DNA of 64,000 nt from Candidatus Obscuribacterales bacterium (GTDB lineage Bacteria; Cyanobacteriota; Vampirovibrionia; Obscuribacterales; Obscuribacteraceae), in NCBI GenBank assembly GCA_019752635.1, contig JAIELX010000053.1, positions 62,001 through 126,000 on the forward strand, written 5' to 3'. Below the pieces are notes generated by a model. It saw only the letters and a list, made by a program, of their open reading frames with translations. It did not search any database and had not been told where the DNA came from. Below, piece after piece: positions 16,677 through 24,454 of the stretch. Position 1 is the stretch's first letter. Each line of letters begins with the position of its first letter. The position numbers were made by a program, and so were the translations under genes.

Positions 16677-16909
16677 TCGCGCCACCGCATACAATTGGTG
16701 ACAAAATCATATACTCCTATGTGACGGCCGGCACTACAAAGAAACCTTAAGGCACTCGAAAGTAGGTCTATGCGACCTCGGTTTTCGTGGTAAATTCTTT
16801 ACCCTGTCATGCCAGCACCCGAGTAGCGGTTGCCAACGAGGCATAGTAGCCATCCGTCCTTGGGCGGAGCAGGCAGTAAAGTGAATCTTGCGAGAAGGTT
16901 GGAGCAATC

Positions 16910-17365
16910 ATGAAGGTTATCCTGCAGAAAAACGTGCAAAACCTGGGGAAGGTCGGCGATGTTGTCGAAGCGAAGCCCGGTTATTACCGTAACTATCTTC
17001 AACCGAGAGGCATGGCTCAAACAGCGACTCCCGGTGCGCTAAGAAAGCGTGACCAGGAACTGGAAGCGCTCAAGGCTAAAGCTGAGAAAGAGCACCAGGA
17101 AGCAGTCGACAGAGCAGCAAAGATCACCGAGCTGGGCAGCGTCAAGCTCACCGGCCGCGCTGGTGATGCCGGCAGACTATACGGCAAAATCACCAACAAA
17201 GATATTGCTGAAGCCATTGCCAAAGCGGTTGAGTTTCAGGTCGACAAACGCGGTATCAAAACGCTGGAAGAGATTTCGTCTCTCGGTACTTACAAGTGCT
17301 GGGTAAAAATCGCTCCCGATGTTCAGGCCGAAATCAACGTTGAAGTTGGCGGCGAACAACAATAG
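16910..17365 (+). CDS. rplI: Ribosomal protein L9
   Basis: 151 residues, full length. The N-terminal domain begins MKVILQKNVQNLGKVGDVVE and holds the family signature GYYRNYLQPRGMA. A long connecting helix (about 45-75) leads to the C-terminal RNA-binding domain (GRAGDAGRLYGKITNKDIAEAI). It binds 23S rRNA near the base of the L1 stalk. GGAG precedes the ATG by 6 bases. The gene has its own upstream gap of 230 bases and a strong terminator, so it appears monocistronic, unlike the common rpsF-rpsR-rplI operon. Confidence 0.97.
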   Translation: MKVILQKNVQNLGKVGDVVEAKPGYYRNYLQPRGMAQTATPGALRKRDQELEALKAKAEKEHQEAVDRAAKITELGSVKLTGRAGDAGRLYGKITNKDIAEAIAKAVEFQVDKRGIKTLEEISSLGTYKCWVKIAPDVQAEINVEVGGEQQ

Positions 17366-17387
17366 TTCGATCGAAACACTAGATATC

Positions 17388-17421
17388 AGAAAGCACGTTG
17401 CAAGCAACGTGCTTTCTCTTT
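17388..17421 (+). terminator. rplI: Intrinsic terminator of rplI
   Basis: Inverted repeat AGAAAGCACGTT / AACGTGCTTTCT with a short GCAAGC loop, followed by C and a short T run. It could also act on the minus strand for xseB. Confidence 0.8.
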
Positions 17422-17435
17422 TGGTCTTGATTGAT

Positions 17436-17801
17436 TTACGTCGACACCAATCCGGCAATTGTTGTTTGAGTAACGGTGCCAACGGTGTTCGTAGCCTTGC
17501 CGCCTTTGGCTTCCTTTGGGCTGGGAGTTACAGCCTCCTTAGCGTCTTTGGGCTCCTTCGAATCTTTGGTTTCTTCGAATTTTTCCACAGTAACGGCACC
17601 ACTGGCGGCGCGCTTCAAGATTTCAATTTTTTGTTCGGCCGATTTCAGAAACTCCTCGCATGACTGAGAAAGCTTCGTGCCACGATCAAACAACGCCAAA
17701 GCTTGCTCAAGTTTGACTTCACCTTCCAACTCCAGCACTACCTTTTCGAGCTCCGCAAGTGCGGCTTCAAAGTCGGGACCTTTGTCCAAAGTCATAGCCA
17801 T
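17436..17801 (-). CDS. xseB: Exodeoxyribonuclease VII small subunit
   Basis: 121 residues. The first ~70 are XseB: FEAALAELEKVVLELEGEVKLEQALALFDRGTKL, then the CEEFLKSAEQKIEIL helix. Several small subunits bind the long helical part of XseA to form the enzyme that digests single-stranded DNA in both directions to short oligonucleotides. The last ~50 residues are a Lys/Glu/Pro-rich then Thr-rich tail, longer than in most family members and probably disordered. AGGAGG 9 bases upstream lies inside the last codons of xseA, with 4 bases between the genes. Confidence 0.92.
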   Translation of the reverse strand: MAMTLDKGPDFEAALAELEKVVLELEGEVKLEQALALFDRGTKLSQSCEEFLKSAEQKIEILKRAASGAVTVEKFEETKDSKEPKDAKEAVTPSPKEAKGGKATNTVGTVTQTTIAGLVST

Positions 17802-17805
17802 TGCG

Positions 17806-19047
17806 TTATACCTCCTCAGTCGGTTGAGACATTTCGACTCGAAGCGTGAGCCTCCCGCCGTGCAAGCGGGCCGACACTACGTCTCCGGGTGCGACATCGG
17901 CAGCATTGGTTATGACGCCGCCATCTAGTTTTTGAAGGATTGAATATCCTCTACTTAAAACGTTGAGAGCACTCAGAGCGAACAATTTTTCGTGGTTTCG
18001 CCTGAGTCTGTGTTTCGAATCGCTGACCTTTCGTGAGACGCCATTGATCATGCGGTCGCGTAATGAAGAGACAACCAGGTCTAGTTTTCTTAGTCTCTCA
18101 GCATGCCGCGCAAGCGCATGCGCAGGATTGAGTCTTTCTACACGATGCCGTGCAATTCTAATTCGCTGCTCCATCGAAGTAGATAGTCGACGATTGAGAC
18201 CGGACCACTGCTCCGACAATTCAGCGCGACCACGAGAAACTAGCTCTGCTGCAGCAGTAGGGGTAGGCGCGCGAAGGTCGCACACAAGATCGCAGATCGT
18301 GATGTCCGTCTCGTGACCAACACCACTAATAACCGGGATGCGAGATTCAAGCACGGCACGTGCAACTATTTCCGTATTAAAGGACCAGAGATCTTCAATT
18401 GAACCGCCGCCGCGAGCAACAATGATTACGTCTAGATCTTGAATGTTTTGAAGATCGGCAATTGCGCGTGCGACCTCTTCGGCGCTGCCCTCCCCCTGGA
18501 CACGAGCAGGCGATATTAAAACGCGGGCATTTGGATTTCTGCGATTGAGCGCAGTCAAAATATCGTGCAAGGCTGCACCGGCCGGACTGGTCACCACACC
18601 GATGCGGCCAGGCAAGCGCGGAATGAGTTTTTTTCGTTCGGCAGCGAGCATGCCTTCGCGCGCCAACTTATCTTTCAGTTGCTCGAAAGCTAATTGCCAG
18701 TCACCGACTCCCACCGGCTCGAGTCCTGTAGCAATCAGCTGATAGCCGCCCTTAGGCGGATACACGGTCAGCTTACCCTTGACAACAACCTGCAGTCCGT
18801 CTTCTAGTTGGAACTTTATGCTCTGATTAGCATTGCGAAAACAAGCCACCGAAATGGTGGCATCTTTATCCTTCAGCGAAAAATACCAATGCCCGGATGA
18901 GTGAATTTTGGCATTGCTTACTTCGCCGACCACAGCCACGTTCTCGAACGTGTCTTCCAGCAGCATGCGAATCTTGCTCGTTAGTTCGCTTACAGAAAGC
19001 ACCCGAGCTGCTTGTTTGCCGGTTTTGGTGGAGAGGCGACTAACCAT
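17806..19047 (-). CDS. xseA: Exodeoxyribonuclease VII large subunit
   Basis: 413 residues from the ATG at 19047 (AAGGAAG 10 bases upstream); an in-frame TTG 10 codons earlier is a weaker choice. The OB-fold domain (about 15-110) starts SVSELTSKIRMLLEDTFENV and contains GEVSN and HWYFSLKD. The catalytic domain has GVVTSPAGAALHDI, ARGGGSIEDLWSFN, ISGVGHETD and APTPTAAAE, all family signatures. A long helical C-terminal part binds XseB. It is the first gene of an xseA-xseB operon. Confidence 0.95.
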   Translation of the reverse strand: MVSRLSTKTGKQAARVLSVSELTSKIRMLLEDTFENVAVVGEVSNAKIHSSGHWYFSLKDKDATISVACFRNANQSIKFQLEDGLQVVVKGKLTVYPPKGGYQLIATGLEPVGVGDWQLAFEQLKDKLAREGMLAAERKKLIPRLPGRIGVVTSPAGAALHDILTALNRRNPNARVLISPARVQGEGSAEEVARAIADLQNIQDLDVIIVARGGGSIEDLWSFNTEIVARAVLESRIPVISGVGHETDITICDLVCDLRAPTPTAAAELVSRGRAELSEQWSGLNRRLSTSMEQRIRIARHRVERLNPAHALARHAERLRKLDLVVSSLRDRMINGVSRKVSDSKHRLRRNHEKLFALSALNVLSRGYSILQKLDGGVITNAADVAPGDVVSARLHGGRLTLRVEMSQPTEEV

Positions 19048-19421
19048 GACCCGGTTCTTCCTTGCTGAATGACGCAACTGCTTCTTGTCTAAACGAATAA
19101 ACTGCCAAAAAGTTCAACGAGTTCCAAAATTCTTTCGTGCGCGACCTTCAAATTATCGCCGCAAAGCTCCTTCTGAAGCCGGTGTGAAAGATATGTTAGC
19201 GAGAAAAATATTTTTGCAAGCCCATCCGCATATACAGACCAAGCCGATCGGATATGGCTCGCGGAGCCTGTTCGCTAGCAGAACCACCCCCTTACGCGAA
19301 TAAAAACGCACCAGAGCAGCACCCCGAAACATCGATGTCAAGCCGGTTTTGGCGATTTGCTCACGGGAACAACTTAAATAGAAAACGTCATTCTATACAG
19401 AAGCTAAGCGCAAGAGTTAAG

Positions 19422-19449
19422 TTGACGTCGACGGTTGTCATGCTATACG
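19422..19449 (+). promoter_or_regulatory. Promoter with extended -10 for the RecB-like gene
   Basis: TTGACG at 19422-19427 and TATACG at 19444-19449 with a 16-base spacer; TGC directly before TATACG makes an extended -10. The transcript would start near 19456, about 47 bases before the ATG. It lies at the right end of the 455-base gap 19048-19502, where I otherwise see no gene. Confidence 0.55.
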
Positions 19450-19472
19450 CTAGTATGACATACGAAGGTATG
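19436..19472 (+). promoter_or_regulatory. Candidate operator made of inverted repeats
   Basis: TGTCAT (19436-19441) and ATGACA (19455-19460) form a dyad across the -10 region. Within it GTATG-A-CATAC (19453-19463) is a perfect palindrome around one base, and another GTATG follows at 19468-19472. Repeated GTATG/CATAC half-sites over the transcript start are what a repressor site looks like. No regulator gene is adjacent. Confidence 0.35.
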
Positions 19473-19502
19473 GGTGGTCAATAAGCAAAGGGGGTTACGG
19501 CA

Positions 19503-20324
19503 ATGGACCGAACCTTGTTTTCGCCTGCAATGATTGAAACTTATAAGGCCTGCAAGAAGGCTTACGAGCTTGCTTTTCTAAAGCCACGCGGGGGCGGAGC
19601 AGACAAACTCAAACTCAGTACCGTCACGAAACGCCTTCTACTTAGAGCGTTCGCCGATGTTAATCGCGGACGAATCAAAACAGTAGCCGAAGCTCAACGA
19701 TTCATCGGACAACAGTGGTCGGCGCTTAAGATCAGCCCGGACGCCCCTGAAGACGTGCACAGCCAAAGCATCAGAGCTTTCCGCTTCGCTTACAGAGCGC
19801 TCAATGCATACGTCAACAAGCCCTACAGACCGGCAGGCGCCGAAGTCGTCGGAGCCAACCTCAAATTGCGTGCACGCGTTGCACACACGCGAGCCTATAT
19901 CGAAGACGTGTTCGACCTTCTGCTCTGGCACGCGGACACAAGGACAATTGAAATTGTGGACTATCAGCTCAGCGCAATAAAGCCATTCGACCCCGCATGG
20001 CCTTCGCCGTCGGCATTAATCAAACAGTTCCTTACCGAGAGAATTCAATCTCGCTATCCCTTTGAAAAAATCAGGCTCACTTACGGCCAAATCCTGTCTT
20101 CCGGAGTTCACTACCAATCTGTTGAGCTAGATGAAGCTGTGTTTCGCTTACATTGGCCGATGTTGACAAGCACGATTGAAGAGATGAAGAGCGCAGCAGA
20201 CTTTGCGCCACAACCAAGCGACCTTTGTCGTCGTTGCGAATTTTCCGCCGCCTGTCCCGCAGCAAGACAAGCGGAGCTGAGAACTTGCGAAGAACGCCGA
20301 GATGTAGTCTATCGCAGCGCTTAG
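19503..20324 (+). CDS. PD-(D/E)XK (RecB/AddB/Cas4-like) iron-sulfur protein with altered active site
   Basis: 273 residues, AGGGGG upstream of the ATG. Cys17 (YKACKKAYEL) together with Cys242, Cys245 and Cys251 (CRRCEFSAAC) has the spacing of the 4Fe-4S cluster in AddB, Cas4 and RecB-like nucleases, where one Cys at the N-terminus joins three at the C-terminus. Between them lies the expected nuclease core: YIEDVFDLL (Asp138) and EIVDYQLS (Asp153). In active members the second motif is DYK; here Lys is replaced by Gln155. It may therefore be a DNA-binding or inactive relative, unless Lys160 substitutes. It is a single gene with its own promoter and terminator, and no helicase partner is near. 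Confidence 0.7.
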   Translation: MDRTLFSPAMIETYKACKKAYELAFLKPRGGGADKLKLSTVTKRLLLRAFADVNRGRIKTVAEAQRFIGQQWSALKISPDAPEDVHSQSIRAFRFAYRALNAYVNKPYRPAGAEVVGANLKLRARVAHTRAYIEDVFDLLLWHADTRTIEIVDYQLSAIKPFDPAWPSPSALIKQFLTERIQSRYPFEKIRLTYGQILSSGVHYQSVELDEAVFRLHWPMLTSTIEEMKSAADFAPQPSDLCRRCEFSAACPAARQAELRTCEERRDVVYRSA

Positions 20325-20411
20325 GCGCTCAACCACGCTATTTCTCAAGCGATGCCATTCACACCACACACACGAATTCATCGCGAAAGAAATATTAGCA
20401 ACTGCCCCTAA

Positions 20412-20448
20412 ATCCCTGCCAGAAGCGCTCTGGCGGGGATTCTTCTTT
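20412..20448 (+). terminator. Intrinsic terminator of the RecB-like gene
   Basis: A 12-base stem ATCCCTGCCAGA / TCTGGCGGGGAT (one T-G pair), loop AGCGC, followed by TCTTCTTT, about 90 bases after the stop. Confidence 0.8.
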
Positions 20449-20544
20449 GGCGGGTCAGCCGCGGGGTCGACACTGCAACGATTCACTTGGCATTAGTTCA
20501 ATCAATCGTTATTGCAACTAGTTCTAAATAAGGAGCAAATCAAT

Positions 20545-20583
20545 TTGAACATGTGTTCGGTCCCCAAGTGTGATTGCTGCTAA
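20545..20583 (+). CDS. Candidate Cys-rich mini-peptide or leader peptide upstream of the ferritin-like gene
   Basis: A 12-codon frame from TTG reads MNMCSVPKCDCC and stops. AAGGAG lies exactly 9 bases before the TTG (15 before the in-frame ATG), a better ribosome site than many long genes here have. Four of 12 residues are Cys and the end is CxCC, a metal-thiolate-like pattern. TTGGCA (20487-20492) and TATTGC (20510-20515), 17 bases apart, could be its promoter. It lies in the 462-base gap before the ferritin-like gene, about 205 bases upstream. It may be a cysteine- or metal-responsive leader peptide, a tiny metal-binding peptide, or chance. I see no clear attenuator hairpin after it. Confidence 0.3.
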   Translation: MNMCSVPKCDCC

Positions 20584-20677
20584 TTTTGGCTTGAGACACA
20601 GATGCAGATGACAACTGCAATCGCCGTAACCGCAGAGCGGACGCCCATCGCGTGTAATTTTTATCGCCTTCGGGCCA

Positions 20678-20683
20678 TATAAT
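20678..20683 (+). promoter_or_regulatory. -10 element for the ferritin-like gene
   Basis: A perfect TATAAT about 105 bases before the start codon. The -35 position (TAATTT) is poor, so the promoter may need an activator. Confidence 0.35.
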
Positions 20684-20787
20684 TCTGAGACCGTTCAACG
20701 AAGAAGTAACTGAACGAGCCCGTTTAATTCTTGGCTTCTACTGAAGCCACAAGCAATTTTGCTTACAACCATCACGAGGAGAAGCCG

Positions 20788-21225
20788 ATGGACAAGAAAA
20801 AGGTATTGGAAGCGCTGAACCTGAACCTCGAGCACGAGATGTCAGCGATCGTCCGTTACTTGCACCACTCTTTCATAGTGACCGGACCAACTCGCGGACC
20901 ATTGGTGAGCATGTTCAGAACACAAGCGAATGATTCAATGCAGCATGCGATCAAGCTCGGAGAAAAAATTGTTGCTCTCGGCGGACATCCGTCGGTCAAG
21001 ATTCAAGAAATCTACGAACCAGGCGATCAAACTCTGGAAGAAATGATTCGCGAAGATCTTGAAATGGAAAAGAGCCATTTGCAGATGTACGAGCAGCAAC
21101 TGGCGTTGGTTCAAGACAACACCGCCCTCAAACTCATGATTGAACAAATCATTGTAGAAGAGACGGACCACGTCGAAACGCTCGAGCTGTACCTCGGTCC
21201 CAACACACCCGCTCTAAGAAGATAG
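20788..21225 (+). CDS. Ferritin-like (bacterioferritin/Dps-type) protein
   Basis: 145 residues from the ATG at 20788, chosen for GAGGAG just upstream; the frame opens 19 codons earlier without a signal. It is a four-helix ferritin-like protein: helix A NLEHEMSAIVRYLHHSF (Glu15, Glu17), helix B NDSMQHAIKLGEKIVALGGHPS (His53), helix C EEMIREDLEMEKSHLQMYEQQL, helix D IIVEETDHVETLELYL (Glu124, Glu125, His128). These residues match a di-iron site that oxidises ferrous iron, but the position three before His53, normally Glu in bacterioferritin, is Ser50 with Asp49 beside it. No haem-ligand Met was identified. Likely a role in iron storage or oxidative defence in the cytoplasm. A strong terminator follows. 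Confidence 0.8.
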   Translation: MDKKKVLEALNLNLEHEMSAIVRYLHHSFIVTGPTRGPLVSMFRTQANDSMQHAIKLGEKIVALGGHPSVKIQEIYEPGDQTLEEMIREDLEMEKSHLQMYEQQLALVQDNTALKLMIEQIIVEETDHVETLELYLGPNTPALRR

Positions 21226-21264
21226 AGTCGGAGCGCTTACATCAAGCACATACAAAGTAACACT

Positions 21265-21294
21265 AAAGGCGATCGGGTATGCCCGGTCGCCTTT
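21265..21294 (+). terminator. Intrinsic terminator-like hairpin after the ferritin-like gene
   Basis: A 13-base stem AAAGGCGATCGGG / CCCGGTCGCCTTT with a 4-base loop and one T-G pair. The T run is only three bases, so termination may be partial. A TATAAT follows at 21296-21301 and could serve hutI. Confidence 0.6.
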
Positions 21295-21411
21295 GTATAA
21301 TGAAGCGAAGCTCAATCGGCGGGTTAGCGTCGCAAGTACGCAGCGTTGCTCTCTACACGCGGAGGCAAGGAGGCTTGCCGACGAGCCGGAGCGATTATAT
21401 GGAGATACATC

Positions 21412-22743
21412 ATGTCCAACACGCCCGTTATCGTGGATCTGCTGATTCATCCCATTGGCGAACTGGCAACGGCACAGGCGTCCGATGAACCGTTGCATGG
21501 AGCTGAGATGTCCAGCATCGTGCGTGTGAAAGATGCAGCACTAGCAATAGTCGGCGACCAGATTGTCTTCGCCGGCCCGGCCGATGAAGTACTTCCGAAA
21601 GTTCAACTATCCGAGCACGGACGAAAAGTGGATGCATCGGGAAGACTGGTCATCCCCGGGTTGGTCGATCCACATACGCACTTGGTGTTCGGCGGCAACA
21701 GAGCAAATGAGTTCAGCATGCGCTGCCAGGGCAAAACCTATCAGGAAATCGCCAAGGCCGGCGGCGGCATCGTCGCAAGCACTACCGCAACGCGAAGCGC
21801 TTCAGTCGAATCACTCATCGAAACGGGCAAACAGCGTTTACGCAAAATGCTTGCGGCAGGAACAACAAGTTGTGAAATCAAAACCGGATATGGATTGAGC
21901 GCGGAAAGCGAATTGAAAATGCTGGAAGCCATAGTGGCTCTTCAAAAATCAGAGCCCCTTGATATCGCTGCAACCTTCATGCCTGCGCATGCCTTTCCAC
22001 CCGAGATGGAGCGTCACGACTACGTACGCAACATCATCGACGACATGCTGCCGAAAGCAGAAAAAATCGTTCGCGATACTATCGGCGGAGGCGACGCACA
22101 ACCAGCAGAACCCGGTGCAACAGCACAAATTCGCAAACCGATGCCTGTTTTCCAGGACGTATTCTGCGATGAGGGATACTTCACGTTGAAAGATACGCGC
22201 GAAATTTTGGAGGCAGGCACACGACACGGATTTCGTCCCAAAGTTCATGCAGATGAATTCGCAAACCTGGGAGCAAGCTCCATGGCGGTGGAAATCGCCG
22301 CCGCCAGCGCCGATCATCTCCTGAATATCAGCGACACGGAGATAGCACTTTTCGCGGAATCGGATGTGGTGGCAGTACTCTTGCCAGGGACATCATTTTT
22401 CCTGAACTTGAAAGAACACGCACGAGCACGCGTCATGATCGATGGTGGCGTGGCGGTGGCACTCGGAAGCGACTTCAACCCGGGGTCCTGTCACATATAC
22501 TCGTTGATCTTCATCTGGGGTCTTGCTTGCCTGCACCTCAAAATGACTCCGGGAGAAGCCTTAACGGCTCTGACTGTCAATGCCGCGTTTGCTGCAGGGC
22601 TGGGAGATCGCGTAGGTCAACTACGCCAGGGATATCAGGCCGATTTTTTGATCACTGATGTGAGCTCGCTCGAAGAGATTCCGTACAACATGGTGTCCAA
22701 TCCCATATACATGGTGTTCAAACGCGGCAAGCAATTAATCTAA
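21412..22743 (+). CDS. hutI: Imidazolonepropionase
   Basis: 443 residues from the ATG at 21412 with GGAG 8 bases upstream; the frame is open 22 codons earlier but without a ribosome site. It is an amidohydrolase: zinc ligands in DPHTH (His88, His90), then the HutI-specific TYQEIAKAGGGI, EIKTGYGL, HADEF, and the Asp of SDFNPG. It hydrolyses 4-imidazolone-5-propanoate to formiminoglutamate, the third step of histidine breakdown. A segment around DTIGGGDAQPAEPGA (about 226-245) appears to be an insertion relative to most HutI. No hutH, hutU or hutG is present, so the rest of the pathway must be elsewhere. Confidence 0.93.
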   Translation: MSNTPVIVDLLIHPIGELATAQASDEPLHGAEMSSIVRVKDAALAIVGDQIVFAGPADEVLPKVQLSEHGRKVDASGRLVIPGLVDPHTHLVFGGNRANEFSMRCQGKTYQEIAKAGGGIVASTTATRSASVESLIETGKQRLRKMLAAGTTSCEIKTGYGLSAESELKMLEAIVALQKSEPLDIAATFMPAHAFPPEMERHDYVRNIIDDMLPKAEKIVRDTIGGGDAQPAEPGATAQIRKPMPVFQDVFCDEGYFTLKDTREILEAGTRHGFRPKVHADEFANLGASSMAVEIAAASADHLLNISDTEIALFAESDVVAVLLPGTSFFLNLKEHARARVMIDGGVAVALGSDFNPGSCHIYSLIFIWGLACLHLKMTPGEALTALTVNAAFAAGLGDRVGQLRQGYQADFLITDVSSLEEIPYNMVSNPIYMVFKRGKQLI

Positions 22744-22888
22744 TTTGCCCGAAAGCAATTGACGGCACACCAAAGCACTGGCGCCTATCCTTATCGGACA
22801 TTGTCATATATCTAGTCGAGATCTGCTTTCACTCGATTGATCTTTCCTACAAGAAGCGGGGCGGGAAAAAAAAACTTTCGCGCCGATG

Positions 22889-22916
22889 TTTACTATTCCG
22901 TTTCATTAGATATAAT
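22889..22916 (+). promoter_or_regulatory. Promoter of the coiled-coil gene
   Basis: TTTACT at 22889-22894, a 16-base spacer and a perfect TATAAT at 22911-22916. The resulting leader is about 115 bases and contains a small CCACC-ACA-GGTGG hairpin just after the start. Confidence 0.55.
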
Positions 22917-23038
22917 CTTCAGGACGCCACCACAGGTGGGGGCCCGGTAAAAAGTTTCGACTACCGTGCTCACCTCCGTTAAGATGGCTGTCCCGCAAAA
23001 CCGTTTCTCACTCATCCTGGACATGAGGAAATTATTTA

Positions 23039-23461
23039 ATGGCTGAACCTAAGCGCAAACCGATTCAGCAAGATTCGGATCTCGGATTGGGGGGATTTGA
23101 TTCTTTCTTTGAACCCGATCAAGAACAGCAATCATCTACGGCAGGAAATGGTGCCACCGGCTATGGTGAATCGCATCTGAACACCCGGCTGGACAAACTC
23201 ATTGGCAAATTCGGCGAACTCATTACTCTTACAGTTGATCAAAGAATTGAGACGGCCCGCATCACTCAGCAACTAATTGAAAATCAAAGGCAACTCGTTG
23301 CCACCCAACAGATTTTGATCAGACTGATGGAAAAGCACATCGAACTGACGCGCCATATCACAACCATAGAAGAAAAACTGCCGGCGGTTTTCGAACTGCC
23401 TGGCATGGTTGAACAGCTGCGCGGTCGCATCGCACTTCTGGAAGGAATTGAAGTCGATTAG
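23039..23461 (+). CDS. Small coiled-coil protein of unknown function
   Basis: 140 residues with GAGGAA upstream of the ATG. A polar, probably disordered N-terminus (about 1-45) is followed by nearly continuous helix with heptad-like hydrophobics (LDKLIGKFGELITLTVDQRI through MEKHIELTRHITTIEEKL), then an amphipathic end (MVEQLRGRIALLEGIEVD). There is no signal peptide or membrane segment. I do not recognise the family. A role in an oligomeric cytoplasmic assembly is possible. It has its own promoter and terminator. Confidence 0.65.
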   Translation: MAEPKRKPIQQDSDLGLGGFDSFFEPDQEQQSSTAGNGATGYGESHLNTRLDKLIGKFGELITLTVDQRIETARITQQLIENQRQLVATQQILIRLMEKHIELTRHITTIEEKLPAVFELPGMVEQLRGRIALLEGIEVD

Positions 23462-23490
23462 TTAAGCCAAGCTAATCAGTATCGTTTTTT

Positions 23491-23518
23491 AAAGCCATGG
23501 GATTATTCCCATGGCTTT
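23491..23518 (+). terminator. Intrinsic terminator
   Basis: A perfect 12-base stem AAAGCCATGGGA / TCCCATGGCTTT with a TTAT loop, 30 bases after the coiled-coil gene. Because the stem is symmetrical at its A/T ends, it may work in both directions. Confidence 0.7.
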
Positions 23519-23601
23519 GGGCTTTTCCCATTTACACTTGACACTCCCCTCGACTACTATCGGTTGTGCACGGGGCATCGCCCGCGCAGGAGAAGACAGA
23601 A

Positions 23602-24267
23602 ATGAGTTCGGTAAGTCGAGAAGGTCTCAGCGGGATACGGCATAAGCTGCTGTCGCATCTGCTTGCGCTCGACGAAGAGAAACCGGGCAAGCCAAAGACC
23701 AAGAAGTGGACACCCTCGTTGCAGGGGTTGAAGATTACCGACCTTTTCGCTGGAATAACGCTCACACAGAACTTCATGTGGTTGGTGTTGTTCCTCGGAT
23801 TCTTCGGATGGTTGTTCGTGATCTATTGGGTTCGCCACAACGAACCGTTGGCGAACCAGGTCCTCGGGCAGCCGAATCACTCACCCAAGGCAAACGAAGA
23901 CAGAGCCCTAGTGGCCGGAATCAAAAAAGTTCTACCGGTGCGCACCAGCAAGACGACTGGCGACTTTTACGTTCCCTACAACGATAGATTCGGAACGAAC
24001 GCCTCAGGCCAAACCGTTTTTAATGCCTCGGCTCCGGCGCCGCAGGTAAATTCGGCAACATCACCTTATGGACCGGTGCACCAGCCTTACAATCCCAGCC
24101 AACACCCCTGGGTCTCGTCACCATCGGTGGAACAAACATATCTACCACAGCATTATTTTCCGCATCCACAAGCAGTTCACCCGCAGACTTTTCCTGCAAA
24201 AGGAAACTACATGGTGGGAGTTCATACTCATTCAGGAACAAAAGTGAAGACAATCGTTAATCAGTAG
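23602..24267 (+). CDS. Single-pass membrane protein of unknown function
   Basis: 222 residues from the ATG at 23602, chosen for AGGAG about 9 bases upstream; the frame opens at a GTG 12 codons earlier. A basic cytoplasmic-looking N-terminus (about 1-55) precedes one strong membrane helix (FMWLVLFLGFFGWLFVIYWV, about 58-77). The remainder is Pro/His/Gln/Tyr-rich and low in complexity (for example QPYNPSQHPWVSS), probably an unstructured tail. No family recognised. Confidence 0.65.
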   Translation: MSSVSREGLSGIRHKLLSHLLALDEEKPGKPKTKKWTPSLQGLKITDLFAGITLTQNFMWLVLFLGFFGWLFVIYWVRHNEPLANQVLGQPNHSPKANEDRALVAGIKKVLPVRTSKTTGDFYVPYNDRFGTNASGQTVFNASAPAPQVNSATSPYGPVHQPYNPSQHPWVSSPSVEQTYLPQHYFPHPQAVHPQTFPAKGNYMVGVHTHSGTKVKTIVNQ

Positions 24268-24454
24268 CAGAAGTCGCATTAAGAAGTAGCAAAGTGGAAA
24301 AGCCTGTCGTGGCGGTATATTCCGAGCAGCAATTCTTACCAATGCCCGCAAATTCTTGTATCGAGATCTCTAAGGCTTTATTGCGAGCATCGAACCAATT
24401 CATTCCTTGTATTAGAATTAGGCTCCGAGCACGCTTATTGCCTGGAGACTAAAA

